DNA of 37,445 nt from Treponema sp. Its GTDB lineage: Bacteria; Spirochaetota; Spirochaetia; Treponematales; Treponemataceae. Below the pieces are notes generated by a model. It did no database searches. It was not told the DNA's origin and saw only the letters and a program-made list of their open reading frames with translations. The position numbers and the translations under genes are program-made. Of this stretch, positions 26,430 through 36,450 are shown one piece after another (within the stretch, counting starts at the first letter, position 1; each line of letters opens with the position of its first letter). The stretch spans positions 1 through 37,445 of the forward strand of contig JAEELR010000024.1 in assembly GCA_016282835.1 (NCBI GenBank), read 5' to 3'.

Positions 26430-29400
26430 ATGCCTGGTTTAAGTCAGCTTCAGAAACTAAATGCAGATTTACTTTCCTTGGGCGATGAAGAAAAAATTCG
26501 TGCGTTAAGAGGGGAAAAGCCTGTAACATATAAAGTGCCTCGTTCTGTTCCTGATAAGGATGATTCTGATGATTTTAAATTTGGCATGCCTGAAATTACA
26601 GAAGAAGATTTAGCCCAGTCAGAAGCGGCCGAAGCTGAACGTCTTAGAGAAGCAAATGATTTTTCAGATATTACCGGTGAATCAAAAACTGAAACTGCTG
26701 CCCAGCCAAAAAAAGTTGAAAAAGAAGTTGCACCGGATTTCTCTGAATTGATTCCTTCCGCAGCAGATTTAAGTGCTGATGATTTAGACTTAAGTGATTT
26801 CGAAACACCTGAAGAAGAAGTTCCTGAAGAGCCCGAAGAAGTTGCCATAGAAGATATGGATTTGGATTCGCTTTTAGCTATGAGCGAACCAGAAGAAGAA
26901 GCAGAAGAAATAGAAGATATTCCTGCAGAAGAAGTAATTGAAAGCGAGCCGGAACCTGAGCCAGTAAAAGAAGAGCCTAAAGTTGAAGACATTTTAAGCA
27001 GTGATGATCCTTTACAAAAAATAGATATGTCTCTTTTTAAGGATGAAAGTCCTGTAGAAGAAATCAATGCAAATGCTAATGCTTCCATTCCAAAAGAGAT
27101 GCAGGATTTCTTGTCTGACGCTGTCACAGATGAAGCTGCTGCTGAACCTGTAACTGCGGCAGAACCTGATGTTGAACCAAAGATTGAAGAAAATATTCCT
27201 CAGGCTGATGAAATAAGTGATTTAGAAGAAATTGCAGAAGCAGAACCTGTTGAAGAATTGCAGGAAGAAAGTTTAGAAGCTGCAGAAATTCCCGAGGCTG
27301 CTGAAACTGTAGAGCCGGCATATTCATACAATGATTTAAATGCAGACTTTGAAGACACTGGTGCAACCGGCGAAGAGAATAAAGCCATAGATATGAACGA
27401 TGGAATTCCTCTTGAGTTTAATGAAATTCCAGATGAAATTCCTGACGCAGTTGAAGAAAAGAAAGCTCCTGTCAGAGTAGAGAAAAAAGAAGAAGACACA
27501 CAGAATCTCGAAGGCTTTGATATTCCGGATCTGGATATGGATTTCACGGATGATGAAGCTGAAGAAAGCGGTGAAGCCGGGGAAGCTGGCGAAGAGATTG
27601 AGAATGTTGAGAATATCGAGGATATCGAGAATATAGAAGACATAGCCGGAGAAGAGACTCCTGCAGTTGATGATGCAGCAGTTGAAAGTTCTGCAGCCGA
27701 TGAAGAACTGAATAATTTCGATTTAGATTCAATTGGTGACATGGATTTTGATTCTGCAGAATCTTCTGGCTCTGCAGATTCCGCTGCAAGTGGAGAAGGT
27801 GAAAGCGGCTTTAATCTAGAAGATATACCTGGCACTGATTTTGAAACGCCTGTAGAAAACATCGCAGAAGAAAGTAAAAATGCAGAAGAAGCTCCTGCAG
27901 ATTTCGAGGCTGGAAGCGAAAATCCTTTAGACCAGATGGGAGACTTTAATTCATCAGATGCTTCAATCGATGACTTTGACTTTGCAGGTGACGCAGAAAC
28001 TCCAAGCCCTGACACAGTTGTTCCTGAATCAGAATTTTCATTTAATACAGATAATATAGAAAATTTAGATTTTTCTAATAACGATTCATCTCAGGATTTT
28101 GAAATGGGTGATGTTTCCGGAATGGGAGATGAAGGCGATGATGATGCCTTTAACATTCCGGGCTTCAGCGATACTACAACTGCAAATATTTATGCCAAGC
28201 GAAAGGTTGATACACCGGACTTTACTAACGCAGCAAAAGACTCTGAAAAGAAAGAAAAAAATACCTTTACAGATTCTGAATATGAGCGGTTCACAAAAAA
28301 TCTTGAAGAGTATCCTTTAAATGTCAGAAAGGCTGTAGAAGATTTAGTCAGAAGAAATGAGCTTACAGATGATGCTTTATTTGAAATCCTCGAAAAAGTT
28401 TTACGAAAAGTTCCTGCCCGTCAGTTAGCATCTAAGCTTGAAAAAATCCTTGATATCCAGCTCGATGTTCCTCGCGATTTTGAAAGAAGATCTGCAAAAG
28501 AATATGAAGCCTACAAGAAGACTGTTGAATATCATTTAAAGAACAAGATTATACCGGGAGCCATTTTATCTGTTGCTGCAGCAATAATGGTATTCTGTTT
28601 ATATACTTTGACAAACACATTTATCTATAAACCTGCACGAGCAGACTATCTGTATAAACAGGGCTATACACTCATTCAGGAAAATCAATATCCGCTTTCA
28701 GAACAGAGATTCAATGAAGCGCTTACCTATAAGCCTGTAAAAAAATGGTTCTACACCTACGCAAAAGAATACAGGGAACACAAGCAGTATGGTCGTGCAA
28801 GAATGATGTACAACGCAATTCTCCAGCGCTTTAATCATGAAAAAGAAGCAGGCCTTACTTTAGCTGACATGGAAGCAAATGAACTGTTTAATTATGAAGA
28901 GGGCGAGAGAGTTATAAAACGCGAAGTTCTTGACTATCACATAAATGATTCAACTGCAATGTTACAGCTTGGCGATTTGTATTTGGACTGGGGAACTGAT
29001 TTAGATTCTTCTAAGCTTGCACTTGCTAAACAGCAGTACGATTTACTGGAACAGCTTTATGGCGCAACAAATGAAATTTTAAGCCGCGAAATGAGATACT
29101 TTATCCGCACTGATAACTTGAGACAGGTTCTGATGTACAAGGAGTTGTTCTATCCTCAGAAAAAAGCCCTTGCAGGAAGTGACGTAACTGAATTAAGCGG
29201 ATATTTACTTGAGAAGCGCTATGGGCCATTAAAGTTTTCAGAAGAAGAATTAAGACCTCAGATTGAAGATTTAAAGAGCTTACTGGATCGCTCTGTAAAA
29301 TTAGATAAAGAAAATCCTTACGCATATTATAACTTTGGAAAATATTTTATTGAAATCGGAACCCGTGATGTAACAAAGGGTGAAGCTAAAAATGAACGCT

Positions 29401-30272
29401 ATTCAATCCTGTTCCTGAATCATGCAATTGAATTATTTGAAAATCAAAAGACAAGAAAGAAGCGCGATTTATATAAATACATTGATACCTACAGATTGCT
29501 TGGCGATGAATATTATGATGAAAAAGAATACTTGCTTTCAGAAGAAAACTATGTAAAGGGAATCAATTTATTTGAAAACGAAAGGGAAGTTTCTGGTTTT
29601 GAAAGCAACGAAAATATCGGTTTACTTTACAGCAAGCTTGCAGATTTGGATTTCTTCATTTCTACAGACAATGACGCTGCCCTGAGAAATTATATCAATG
29701 CTATAAAAAATAAATATGACACTTCAAAAGTCCGCTACAGAATCGGCTATATACAGTATCAGAATGAAAAATATCTTGAAGCGCTTGGTTCATTTAATGT
29801 ATGCCACGAAACAAATAATTCTGACACTCATTTACTTTTAGCCCTTGCAAACACTTTAACAAAACGCGACGACTTAGATGCTGCCCGGGGATATTATCAG
29901 AAGCTTATAGATGAACTAAATGTTGAGCGTGAAAAATATAGAAAGCTGTACGGTCCTTATATTGCAAATGAGCGCCAGAAAGAAGTTGCTGACCTTTATA
30001 TGAAAGCAACGAATAACTTAGGTGTAATCCTTTCTGAAATTGCAAGCAAAAAAGGTGACTCTTCATTGAATGCAAAAGCAATTGTTAATTTGCAGGAAAG
30101 CGTAGTTTCCTGGGATGCAATCAACAGAGATAAAAAAACAATGATCAGGGCACAAACTTCTAATCTTGCTGAACAGAATATAAAATATATCATTAACCCG
30201 ATATCAGAATACAAGCCTCAGATTTATTCAGAAATAAAAAGATTAATGCAGGGAGAAAAAGTTAGTAACTAA
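26430..30272 (+). CDS. Large acidic-region / TM / TPR protein, possibly spirochete flagellar collar protein FlcA-like
   Basis: 1280 aa: about 640-aa Glu/Asp/Ser/Ala-rich N-terminus, one TM near aa 706-728 (IPGAILSVAAAIMVFCLYTLTNTFIY), C-terminal TPR-like region. Confidence 0.6.
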   Translation: MPGLSQLQKLNADLLSLGDEEKIRALRGEKPVTYKVPRSVPDKDDSDDFKFGMPEITEEDLAQSEAAEAERLREANDFSDITGESKTETAAQPKKVEKEVAPDFSELIPSAADLSADDLDLSDFETPEEEVPEEPEEVAIEDMDLDSLLAMSEPEEEAEEIEDIPAEEVIESEPEPEPVKEEPKVEDILSSDDPLQKIDMSLFKDESPVEEINANANASIPKEMQDFLSDAVTDEAAAEPVTAAEPDVEPKIEENIPQADEISDLEEIAEAEPVEELQEESLEAAEIPEAAETVEPAYSYNDLNADFEDTGATGEENKAIDMNDGIPLEFNEIPDEIPDAVEEKKAPVRVEKKEEDTQNLEGFDIPDLDMDFTDDEAEESGEAGEAGEEIENVENIEDIENIEDIAGEETPAVDDAAVESSAADEELNNFDLDSIGDMDFDSAESSGSADSAASGEGESGFNLEDIPGTDFETPVENIAEESKNAEEAPADFEAGSENPLDQMGDFNSSDASIDDFDFAGDAETPSPDTVVPESEFSFNTDNIENLDFSNNDSSQDFEMGDVSGMGDEGDDDAFNIPGFSDTTTANIYAKRKVDTPDFTNAAKDSEKKEKNTFTDSEYERFTKNLEEYPLNVRKAVEDLVRRNELTDDALFEILEKVLRKVPARQLASKLEKILDIQLDVPRDFERRSAKEYEAYKKTVEYHLKNKIIPGAILSVAAAIMVFCLYTLTNTFIYKPARADYLYKQGYTLIQENQYPLSEQRFNEALTYKPVKKWFYTYAKEYREHKQYGRARMMYNAILQRFNHEKEAGLTLADMEANELFNYEEGERVIKREVLDYHINDSTAMLQLGDLYLDWGTDLDSSKLALAKQQYDLLEQLYGATNEILSREMRYFIRTDNLRQVLMYKELFYPQKKALAGSDVTELSGYLLEKRYGPLKFSEEELRPQIEDLKSLLDRSVKLDKENPYAYYNFGKYFIEIGTRDVTKGEAKNERYSILFLNHAIELFENQKTRKKRDLYKYIDTYRLLGDEYYDEKEYLLSEENYVKGINLFENEREVSGFESNENIGLLYSKLADLDFFISTDNDAALRNYINAIKNKYDTSKVRYRIGYIQYQNEKYLEALGSFNVCHETNNSDTHLLLALANTLTKRDDLDAARGYYQKLIDELNVEREKYRKLYGPYIANERQKEVADLYMKATNNLGVILSEIASKKGDSSLNAKAIVNLQESVVSWDAINRDKKTMIRAQTSNLAEQNIKYIINPISEYKPQIYSEIKRLMQGEKVSN

Positions 30273-30937
30273 TGCCTGAAAAGTTTAAAAAGTATACTCG
30301 CTTTATGCTTATTTACTCGAAGACAAAAATAAAACTTCTTGCAAAAGAATTTTTCAGAAAATCAATTCATATGTGTGCTGCGTTCATCCCGCTTTTTTTG
30401 AAAGTAAATTATCTGTTTACAGTAGTCGCCTTAATTGCTGCTCTGGTTGTTTATATAATTTGTGAAATACTCAGATTGAAAGGGATAAATGTTCCTGTCA
30501 TATCTGAAGTTACAGAAATAGCATCCAGAAAAAGAGATGAGAACAGATTTGTTTTAGGGCCGGTTACATTGGTTTTAGGAATTTTAGTTTCTGCAATTTT
30601 CTTTAAATCGCCTGCTTCTACAGTAGGAATTTTTGCACTTTCTTTTGGCGACGGGCTTGCAAGTTTAAGCGGAAAATGTTTTGGTAAAATTAAAGTTCCT
30701 CTTTCTCAGGGAAAAACTGTTGCAGGCTGCATTACCTGTTTTCTTGCAATTTTTATTTCCAGCTTTTTAGTTTTGTGGTTTTATTCGGGTACAATTGTAT
30801 ATCATTTTTCATACTGTGCAATTTCACTTATTCTTGCGTCAGTAGGAATGTTTATAGAGCTTTTGCCAATAAAGGATTTTGATAACTTAATAATCCCATT
30901 TTTAATTTCATTAATCTGCAGTCTTTGTTTAAATTAA
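30272..30937 (+). CDS. Dolichol/phytol kinase-like or CDP-diglyceride-synthetase-like membrane protein
   Basis: Multi-TM; LSFGDGLASLSGKCFGKIKVPLSQGKTVAGC resembles the FGD...G...KT/S.EG motif. Confidence 0.7.
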   Translation: MPEKFKKYTRFMLIYSKTKIKLLAKEFFRKSIHMCAAFIPLFLKVNYLFTVVALIAALVVYIICEILRLKGINVPVISEVTEIASRKRDENRFVLGPVTLVLGILVSAIFFKSPASTVGIFALSFGDGLASLSGKCFGKIKVPLSQGKTVAGCITCFLAIFISSFLVLWFYSGTIVYHFSYCAISLILASVGMFIELLPIKDFDNLIIPFLISLICSLCLN

Positions 30938-31753
30938 ATCAGCTTTATGAATTGATTTCAGATATAAAAACGAGCCGAAATAAAATGCTATTGTAGAAAC
31001 TATAAAGGCAAGGTAGTTGTCACTTAAGCAAAGTAAAAAATATCCTGAACACATAATTACATAAGAAACTGCAATTAAACCATATTCATTTAATTTTTTG
31101 TAAAAGCGGTTTAATAAAAGAATAACAAGCGTACTTAAAAAAATAGTGAATCTAAGAATTGAAAATATTTTTCTAAAGCTCCACAAAACTGTACAGGTAG
31201 AAGTTGTGGACTGTGTTTCAAGAGGAAATAATAATCCTGTTGCCATGGAAACAAATAAAAGGATTATAAAGTTTCTTTCTGCATTCTGTCTGTCTTCAAC
31301 TGAATTAAAAGCGAAGGAAAAGAATAAACTTAAAGGCACGAGAATTCTTCCGGCAATTACAACTTTTCCAATCACTAATAAAATAAACGAATAAGATTTG
31401 TGGAAAGAAAATAAGGTCATAAAGAATCTTACTTCTTCACATAAAATTCCAATCAGAAAGGCCTGGAAAAATAATATTTCAAGCGACGGTGTGTTTTCAA
31501 AGTTTTTATAGCAGGTTAAGGAAATAACCGGGACATAAACTGCAAAGGCTGAAATAGAAAGAAAGGCCGCAAGAAAATGATAATCAAATAATGGCAATTT
31601 AAAATTTGAAAAAAAGGTTCTTATGTAAAAAGCTGGTGGAGTAATCTGGTTTGTAATTTTTGCAACGGTTAAAGTAATCAGAAAAAACAGAAGTGAAAGA
31701 GTACTGATGATTGCAATTGTAAGAATTATTTTGTTTCGGCTTTTAATTGTCAT
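30929..31753 (-). CDS. Polytopic membrane protein of unknown function
   Basis: 274 aa, about 8 hydrophobic helices; 3' end overlaps the convergent 30272-30937 gene by 9 bp. Confidence 0.6.
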   Translation of the reverse strand: MTIKSRNKIILTIAIISTLSLLFFLITLTVAKITNQITPPAFYIRTFFSNFKLPLFDYHFLAAFLSISAFAVYVPVISLTCYKNFENTPSLEILFFQAFLIGILCEEVRFFMTLFSFHKSYSFILLVIGKVVIAGRILVPLSLFFSFAFNSVEDRQNAERNFIILLFVSMATGLLFPLETQSTTSTCTVLWSFRKIFSILRFTIFLSTLVILLLNRFYKKLNEYGLIAVSYVIMCSGYFLLCLSDNYLAFIVSTIAFYFGSFLYLKSIHKADLI

Positions 31754-31850
31754 AAAGTAACACTATCATTTATGGAAAAAAATTACCACTAAAGACTCAA
31801 TTTCAAATTCCGATAATTTAAGTGAAAGTGTTTTTTTTGAGAGAGGATAT

Positions 31851-32549
31851 ATGAAAAAGATTTTACTTTTACTTTTGTCAGTTTTTTTTGTTATGAATAC
31901 ATTTGCCGGTGATGCAGCAGTTTTTGATGATATAGGTTTCTCAGCTGACGGAAAATATTATCTGTTTGGTCAGTATGGTAAAACAGATAAGACTTATAAA
32001 GCCTGGGCAGAAATTTTTACGGTAGATGTCGTAAAAAATGATTTTGTTAAAGGCGAAGTATATAAAACTGTTTCTTCTGAAGCTGATGAAAGTTCAGGTA
32101 AAAAGTGCTATGAAAATTTAAAGGAAAAAAATGAATGGAAAATTTCTAAATACAAGGCAGCTCCTTCTGATGCAAAAACACTTTTATATTTAAGGGAATC
32201 AGAAACAAAAAAATCAGTAGAAGAAATTGTGTTCAAGGATTTTGAAAATTCAACTCCTGAAAAAAGCATTTACTATCATATAAAAATAGTTCCTGCCTTT
32301 GAAGGAAGCGGTAAAAACTGTAAGTCAAAGTATTACATTGATTTAAAAAGAACTGATGAAAATTCAAACGTAATCAGCCAGCATAAAATAGGTACTCCGG
32401 ACTTTAAGCGAAAGGGAATTACAGACTATCAGATTGATAAAATTTTCACGGATAAGAGCGGAAAGAATTTAGTCTTTATAATTCAAAAAACTCTGGAAGA
32501 TGAAAATGGAACTTCAATCCGCTACATGGTAGAAACCTTCTCTATGTAA
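31851..32549 (+). CDS. Predicted secreted protein (DUF2259-like)
   Basis: Signal peptide MKKILLLLLSVFFVMNTFA; AVFDDIGFSADGKYYLFGQYGKTDKTYKAWAEIFTVDV; GAGAGGA SD. Confidence 0.65.
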   Translation: MKKILLLLLSVFFVMNTFAGDAAVFDDIGFSADGKYYLFGQYGKTDKTYKAWAEIFTVDVVKNDFVKGEVYKTVSSEADESSGKKCYENLKEKNEWKISKYKAAPSDAKTLLYLRESETKKSVEEIVFKDFENSTPEKSIYYHIKIVPAFEGSGKNCKSKYYIDLKRTDENSNVISQHKIGTPDFKRKGITDYQIDKIFTDKSGKNLVFIIQKTLEDENGTSIRYMVETFSM

Positions 32550-32557
32550 AAATTCGC

Positions 32558-32680
32558 GGTGGTTGAGTCCAATCGGAACCACCCATCACGCCTCAGATTC
32601 AAAAATGTGGTAGCGCGAAGAAATAAGTGGTGGTTGAGTTCAATCGAAACCACCCGTCACATCATAAACTCAAAAATGTT
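32558..32680. repeat. Tandem intergenic repeat block (GGTGGTTGAG palindromes alternating with CAAAAATGTNNTAGCG)
   Basis: GGTGGTTGAGTCCAATCGGAACCACCC (32558-32584), ATTCAAAAATGTGGTAGCGCGAAGAAA (32597-32623), GTGGTGGTTGAGTTCAATCGAAACCACCC (32627-32655), then ACTCAAAAATGTTTTAGCGGACAC. Confidence 0.88.
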
Positions 32681-32777
32681 TTAGCGGACACTTTTGAAGC
32701 TCTTTTCTTAAAAAAAACTTTCAATAATATGAAAAAATTATTATGCGTTTTTTTAAAATATAGTGTATACTAATACT

Positions 32778-33452
32778 ATGAGAATTTTACTGGTAGAAGA
32801 TGAGGTACGCCTCTCACAGGCATTGGTTGAAATTTTTCAGAAAAACCGATTTGGTGTTGATGTAGTATTTACGGGGCTCGAAGGCTTAAAGTATGCTCAG
32901 AGCGGTACGTATGATGCTATCGTTTTAGATATTATGCTTCCTGGAATGGATGGAATTTCTATCTTAAAAAAACTGCGTGAAGATAGGAATCAGGTTCCTG
33001 TATTATTGCTTTCTGCAAAGGATGATATTAACGATAAGGTTAAGGGTCTGGATTGTGGCGCTGATGATTATCTTACAAAGCCTTTCAGCACAGAAGAACT
33101 TTTAGCCAGAGTTCGTGCACTTACCAGAAGAAAGGGTAATGTGAGGGAAAATTCTATTCAGTTTGGTGATTTGAAATTAAATAAGAGTACCTGTGCTCTA
33201 GAAAAAGTTGGTGGAGAAAATATTAAACTTTCACTAAAAGAATTTCAGATTGCAGATCTTTTATTTGAAAATCCTCACCAGGTTATTGATAAAGAAAAAA
33301 TCATTGCAAAAATCTGGGGTAGTGACACTGATGCTGAATATAATAACGTTGAAGTTTATATTTCATTCCTGCGAAAGAAAATTGAACAGCTGAAAGTAAA
33401 AACAAGAATCCGAACTGCACGCGGTATCGGTTATTCTCTGGAAGATTTATAG
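32778..33452 (+). CDS. OmpR/PhoB-family response regulator
   Basis: MRILLVEDEVRLSQAL...DAIVLDIMLPGMDG...GADDYLTKPFSTEELLARVRAL plus winged helix VYISFLRKKI...IRTARGIGYSL. Confidence 0.95.
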   Translation: MRILLVEDEVRLSQALVEIFQKNRFGVDVVFTGLEGLKYAQSGTYDAIVLDIMLPGMDGISILKKLREDRNQVPVLLLSAKDDINDKVKGLDCGADDYLTKPFSTEELLARVRALTRRKGNVRENSIQFGDLKLNKSTCALEKVGGENIKLSLKEFQIADLLFENPHQVIDKEKIIAKIWGSDTDAEYNNVEVYISFLRKKIEQLKVKTRIRTARGIGYSLEDL

Positions 33453-33471
33453 GCACTAAGATGCAAATACT

Positions 33472-33522
33472 AAAGGGTGTTTTTTTCTTTTGTCAAAAGA
33501 CATTGAAGAAAGCACCTTTTTT
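33472..33522 (+). terminator. Possible intrinsic terminator/attenuator between response regulator and kinase genes
   Basis: GGTG...TTTCTT...AAGAAAgCACC then T6, with internal TCTTTTG-T-CAAAAGA hairpin. Confidence 0.45.
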
Positions 33523-33547
33523 GTTTTATATAATTGCTGGGTAAAAA

Positions 33548-34948
33548 ATGAAAAAGGATTCTGAGTCTTTTGAAGTCTTACATAAAAAAATTACATTGAA
33601 TTCAGTGTATGTAATCTGTAGTTTTTTATTATTTTTAATCATTGCATTTAATATTTATTTTCATAATTCAAGAAAAAATGATGTTGAAGCTTTTATTCGT
33701 TCCGTTTTAAACAATGACGGCTATTCTCTTTTTAATTCAAGAGATTATATCGATATGTTAAAAAACGATATGATTTACGAAAGAAAACTTCCGACTGAAC
33801 CTGTAAAAATGCCCTACAGTTATAAAAGAAAAATAATGAAAAATTCTCTGGACGCATTTCATATAGAAAAAATTGTTCCGAATGGTTACAGGAATTTCTG
33901 CTCAGTAAGAATTGCTTTAGACAAGACTAAATACAGTTACATAACGAACTTTAAAAGCATAAGTTATCTGCTCTCTCAGGATTATCTTGTTTCGCGGATT
34001 GTTCCCCATATGACCCCGGAAAATGATTTTCATCAGAACCAGCGTGTTTATTGTTCCGACATTTTTAATTACGCATTTGTGAAAGAAAACGATTGCTATA
34101 TTCTTGTCATTGTTGACAAATCAAATGAAATAATCCAGCAGAGGGATTTAGCAGTTGTTTCAATATTGATTTTTATCGTTTCATTGTTTTTCGTGTTTAT
34201 TATTTCATGGTTTACAAGTTACACCCCGATTCACCCTATAAAAGTGTCCTTTGAAAATCAAAAGCAGTTTATTGCAGATGCCAGCCACGAATTAAAAACA
34301 CCGATTGCAGTAATTGGTGCAAATGTTGATGTTCTGAAAAATGAATATCCTGATAATAAATGGATTGAATATATCTGCACAGAAAATAAAAGAATGGGCG
34401 AGCTTGTAAAGGATATGCTTTATCTTGCAAAAAATGATGCAGGACGTATCCTGTACGAAATGCTGCCGTTCGATTTATCAGATGTGTGTGCCTGTGCTGT
34501 TCTGCCGTTTGAAAGTGTTGCCTTTGAAGGACACAAGGAATTTGTAATTGATATTCCAAAAGAACCTTTACCTGTTGTAGGCGATGCAGAAAAAATAAAA
34601 CAGCTGATTATTATTCTTGTGGATAATGCTTTTAAAAATTCCGAGAACAATGGAATAGTAAAAATCTCATTAAAGAAAGATGAAACTCATGCTTACATTA
34701 CCGTATACAACAGCTGCAGCGGTATAAGCAAAGAGGATATGAAAAAAATCTTTGACAGATTCTACAGGTCTGATGCTTCCAGGGCCAGAGTTTCAGGCGG
34801 TTCGGGCTTAGGTCTTTCTATTGCAAAAACAATTTCCGTTGCACATAAAGGAAGAATCGAAGTTGAAAGCGATGAAAAAACTTATGCTCAGTTTAAATTT
34901 TCAATGCCGCTTTCCTACAAAATAAAAACCACCGCAGATTTTGATTAA
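33548..34948 (+). CDS. Sensor histidine kinase
   Basis: Two TM segments, HisKA FIADASHELKTPIAVI, HATPase IILVDNAFKNSENNG, GGSGLGLSIAKTI. Confidence 0.94.
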   Translation: MKKDSESFEVLHKKITLNSVYVICSFLLFLIIAFNIYFHNSRKNDVEAFIRSVLNNDGYSLFNSRDYIDMLKNDMIYERKLPTEPVKMPYSYKRKIMKNSLDAFHIEKIVPNGYRNFCSVRIALDKTKYSYITNFKSISYLLSQDYLVSRIVPHMTPENDFHQNQRVYCSDIFNYAFVKENDCYILVIVDKSNEIIQQRDLAVVSILIFIVSLFFVFIISWFTSYTPIHPIKVSFENQKQFIADASHELKTPIAVIGANVDVLKNEYPDNKWIEYICTENKRMGELVKDMLYLAKNDAGRILYEMLPFDLSDVCACAVLPFESVAFEGHKEFVIDIPKEPLPVVGDAEKIKQLIIILVDNAFKNSENNGIVKISLKKDETHAYITVYNSCSGISKEDMKKIFDRFYRSDASRARVSGGSGLGLSIAKTISVAHKGRIEVESDEKTYAQFKFSMPLSYKIKTTADFD

Positions 34949-35016
34949 TAATTCTATTAGACAGCCTTTCTAATTATTACTATAATCAAGTAATAAATTT
35001 GGTGGAGGTTAAATTT

Positions 35017-36243
35017 ATGTTAGAACGAAACGAAGGCTTTGCAAATCTTGCAGCAGGATATTTATTTCCGGAAGTTGCAAAAAGAAGAAGAGAATTTCAG
35101 GCAAAGCATCCGGATGCAAAAATAATCAGTCTCGGTGTAGGAAATACAACTGAGCCTTTAACAAAACATATAACAAAAGCTATGACCGATTATGCAAAAG
35201 GTCTTGGAACAAGCAAAGGCTATTCAGGTTATGGCGATGAACAGGGACTTACAGAGTTAAGGGAAAAAATAGCAAAAGTAATCTACCCTGATTTAATAAA
35301 TGCAGATGAAGTATTTATTTCTGATGGTGCAAAATGTGATATAGCAAGAATACAGACACTTTTCGGAAGAAAAACACCAATTGCAGTTCAGGATCCTGCT
35401 TATCCTGTATATATTGACGGAAGTGTAATTTCTGGTGCAGCTGGAAAGGCAAATGCAAAGGGCGCTCACAAAAATGTTACTTACCTGCCATGTACTGCAG
35501 AAAATAATTTCTTCCCTGACCTTACAAAGATTAAGCCAAATACATTAATTTATTTCTGCTCGCCAAATAATCCTACAGGTGTTGCTTCTACAAAGAAACA
35601 GTTAAAAGCTTTAGTTGATTATGCAAATAAAAACGGCTGTATCATCATTTACGACAATGCATATTTTGCTTTCATCCGTGACCCTTCATTACCAAAAACA
35701 ATTTATGAAATCCCTGGAAGTAAAAAGTGTGCAATTGAAATCAACTCATTCTCTAAGCTTGCAGGCTTTACAGGAGTTCGTTTGGGCTGGTCAGTAGTTC
35801 CTTCTGCATTAAAGTTTGCTGACGGCACTCCAATTCGCCAGGACTGGAACCGCGTAATGACAACTTTGTTTAACGGTGCCAGCAATATTGCGCAGCATGG
35901 CGGACTTGCCTGCCTCGATGAAGAAGGACAGAAAGAAACTAAAGAGCTTGTAGATTATTATTTGGAAAATGCAAAGTTAATCAAAGAAGCTTTAACATCA
36001 AAAACCTTCAAGGATGCAAATGTAAAAGTTTATTATACCGGTGATTCTCCATATCTTTGGGTTCACTTCCCTGGATGGAAAAGCTGGGATATTTTCGACA
36101 AGATTTTAAATGACTGCAATATAGTTACAACTCCAGGTTCAGGCTTTGGTCCTTCCGGAGAAAGCTATATCCGCTTCTCAAGCTTTGGTCACAGAAACGA
36201 TGTTAAGGAAGCTTGCAAGAGACTTTTAAAATTCAAGTTCTAG
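35017..36243 (+). CDS. dapL: LL-diaminopimelate aminotransferase
   Basis: GYLFPEVAKRRREFQAKHPDAKIISLGVGNTTEPL, IYFCSPNNPTGVASTKKQL, EINSFSKLAGFTGVRLGWSVVP; GGTGGAGG SD before ATG 35017. Confidence 0.95.
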   Translation: MLERNEGFANLAAGYLFPEVAKRRREFQAKHPDAKIISLGVGNTTEPLTKHITKAMTDYAKGLGTSKGYSGYGDEQGLTELREKIAKVIYPDLINADEVFISDGAKCDIARIQTLFGRKTPIAVQDPAYPVYIDGSVISGAAGKANAKGAHKNVTYLPCTAENNFFPDLTKIKPNTLIYFCSPNNPTGVASTKKQLKALVDYANKNGCIIIYDNAYFAFIRDPSLPKTIYEIPGSKKCAIEINSFSKLAGFTGVRLGWSVVPSALKFADGTPIRQDWNRVMTTLFNGASNIAQHGGLACLDEEGQKETKELVDYYLENAKLIKEALTSKTFKDANVKVYYTGDSPYLWVHFPGWKSWDIFDKILNDCNIVTTPGSGFGPSGESYIRFSSFGHRNDVKEACKRLLKFKF

Positions 36244-36450
36244 AATTAAGTAAAAACTCTTCACATTAAGGTTATATATTTTCTTTTTAATCTCATTTTT
36301 GAGGGTTATAAAAAAATGTATAACCTTAAATATTTTATATTAATTTGTATTATCTGTGCTTTACAATTTACTTATGGTTTAAAATATTCTGCTTCATTAT
36401 TTAAAAGTGTTTTTTTTGTGTGGGCTTATAAACTTTTATGGGGGCTAAAT

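Noticed and set aside
26450-28015. Minus-strand ORFs of 225 and 271 aa (Ser-rich)
   Set aside because: Reverse complement of GAA/GAT/GCA-rich acidic region of the 1280-aa protein; composition artefact.
34946-34979. TAATAATT...AATTATTA inverted repeat upstream of dapL as a riboswitch
   Set aside because: Very AT-rich short stem without T-tract or recognisable lysine-riboswitch elements; likely chance or a weak operator.
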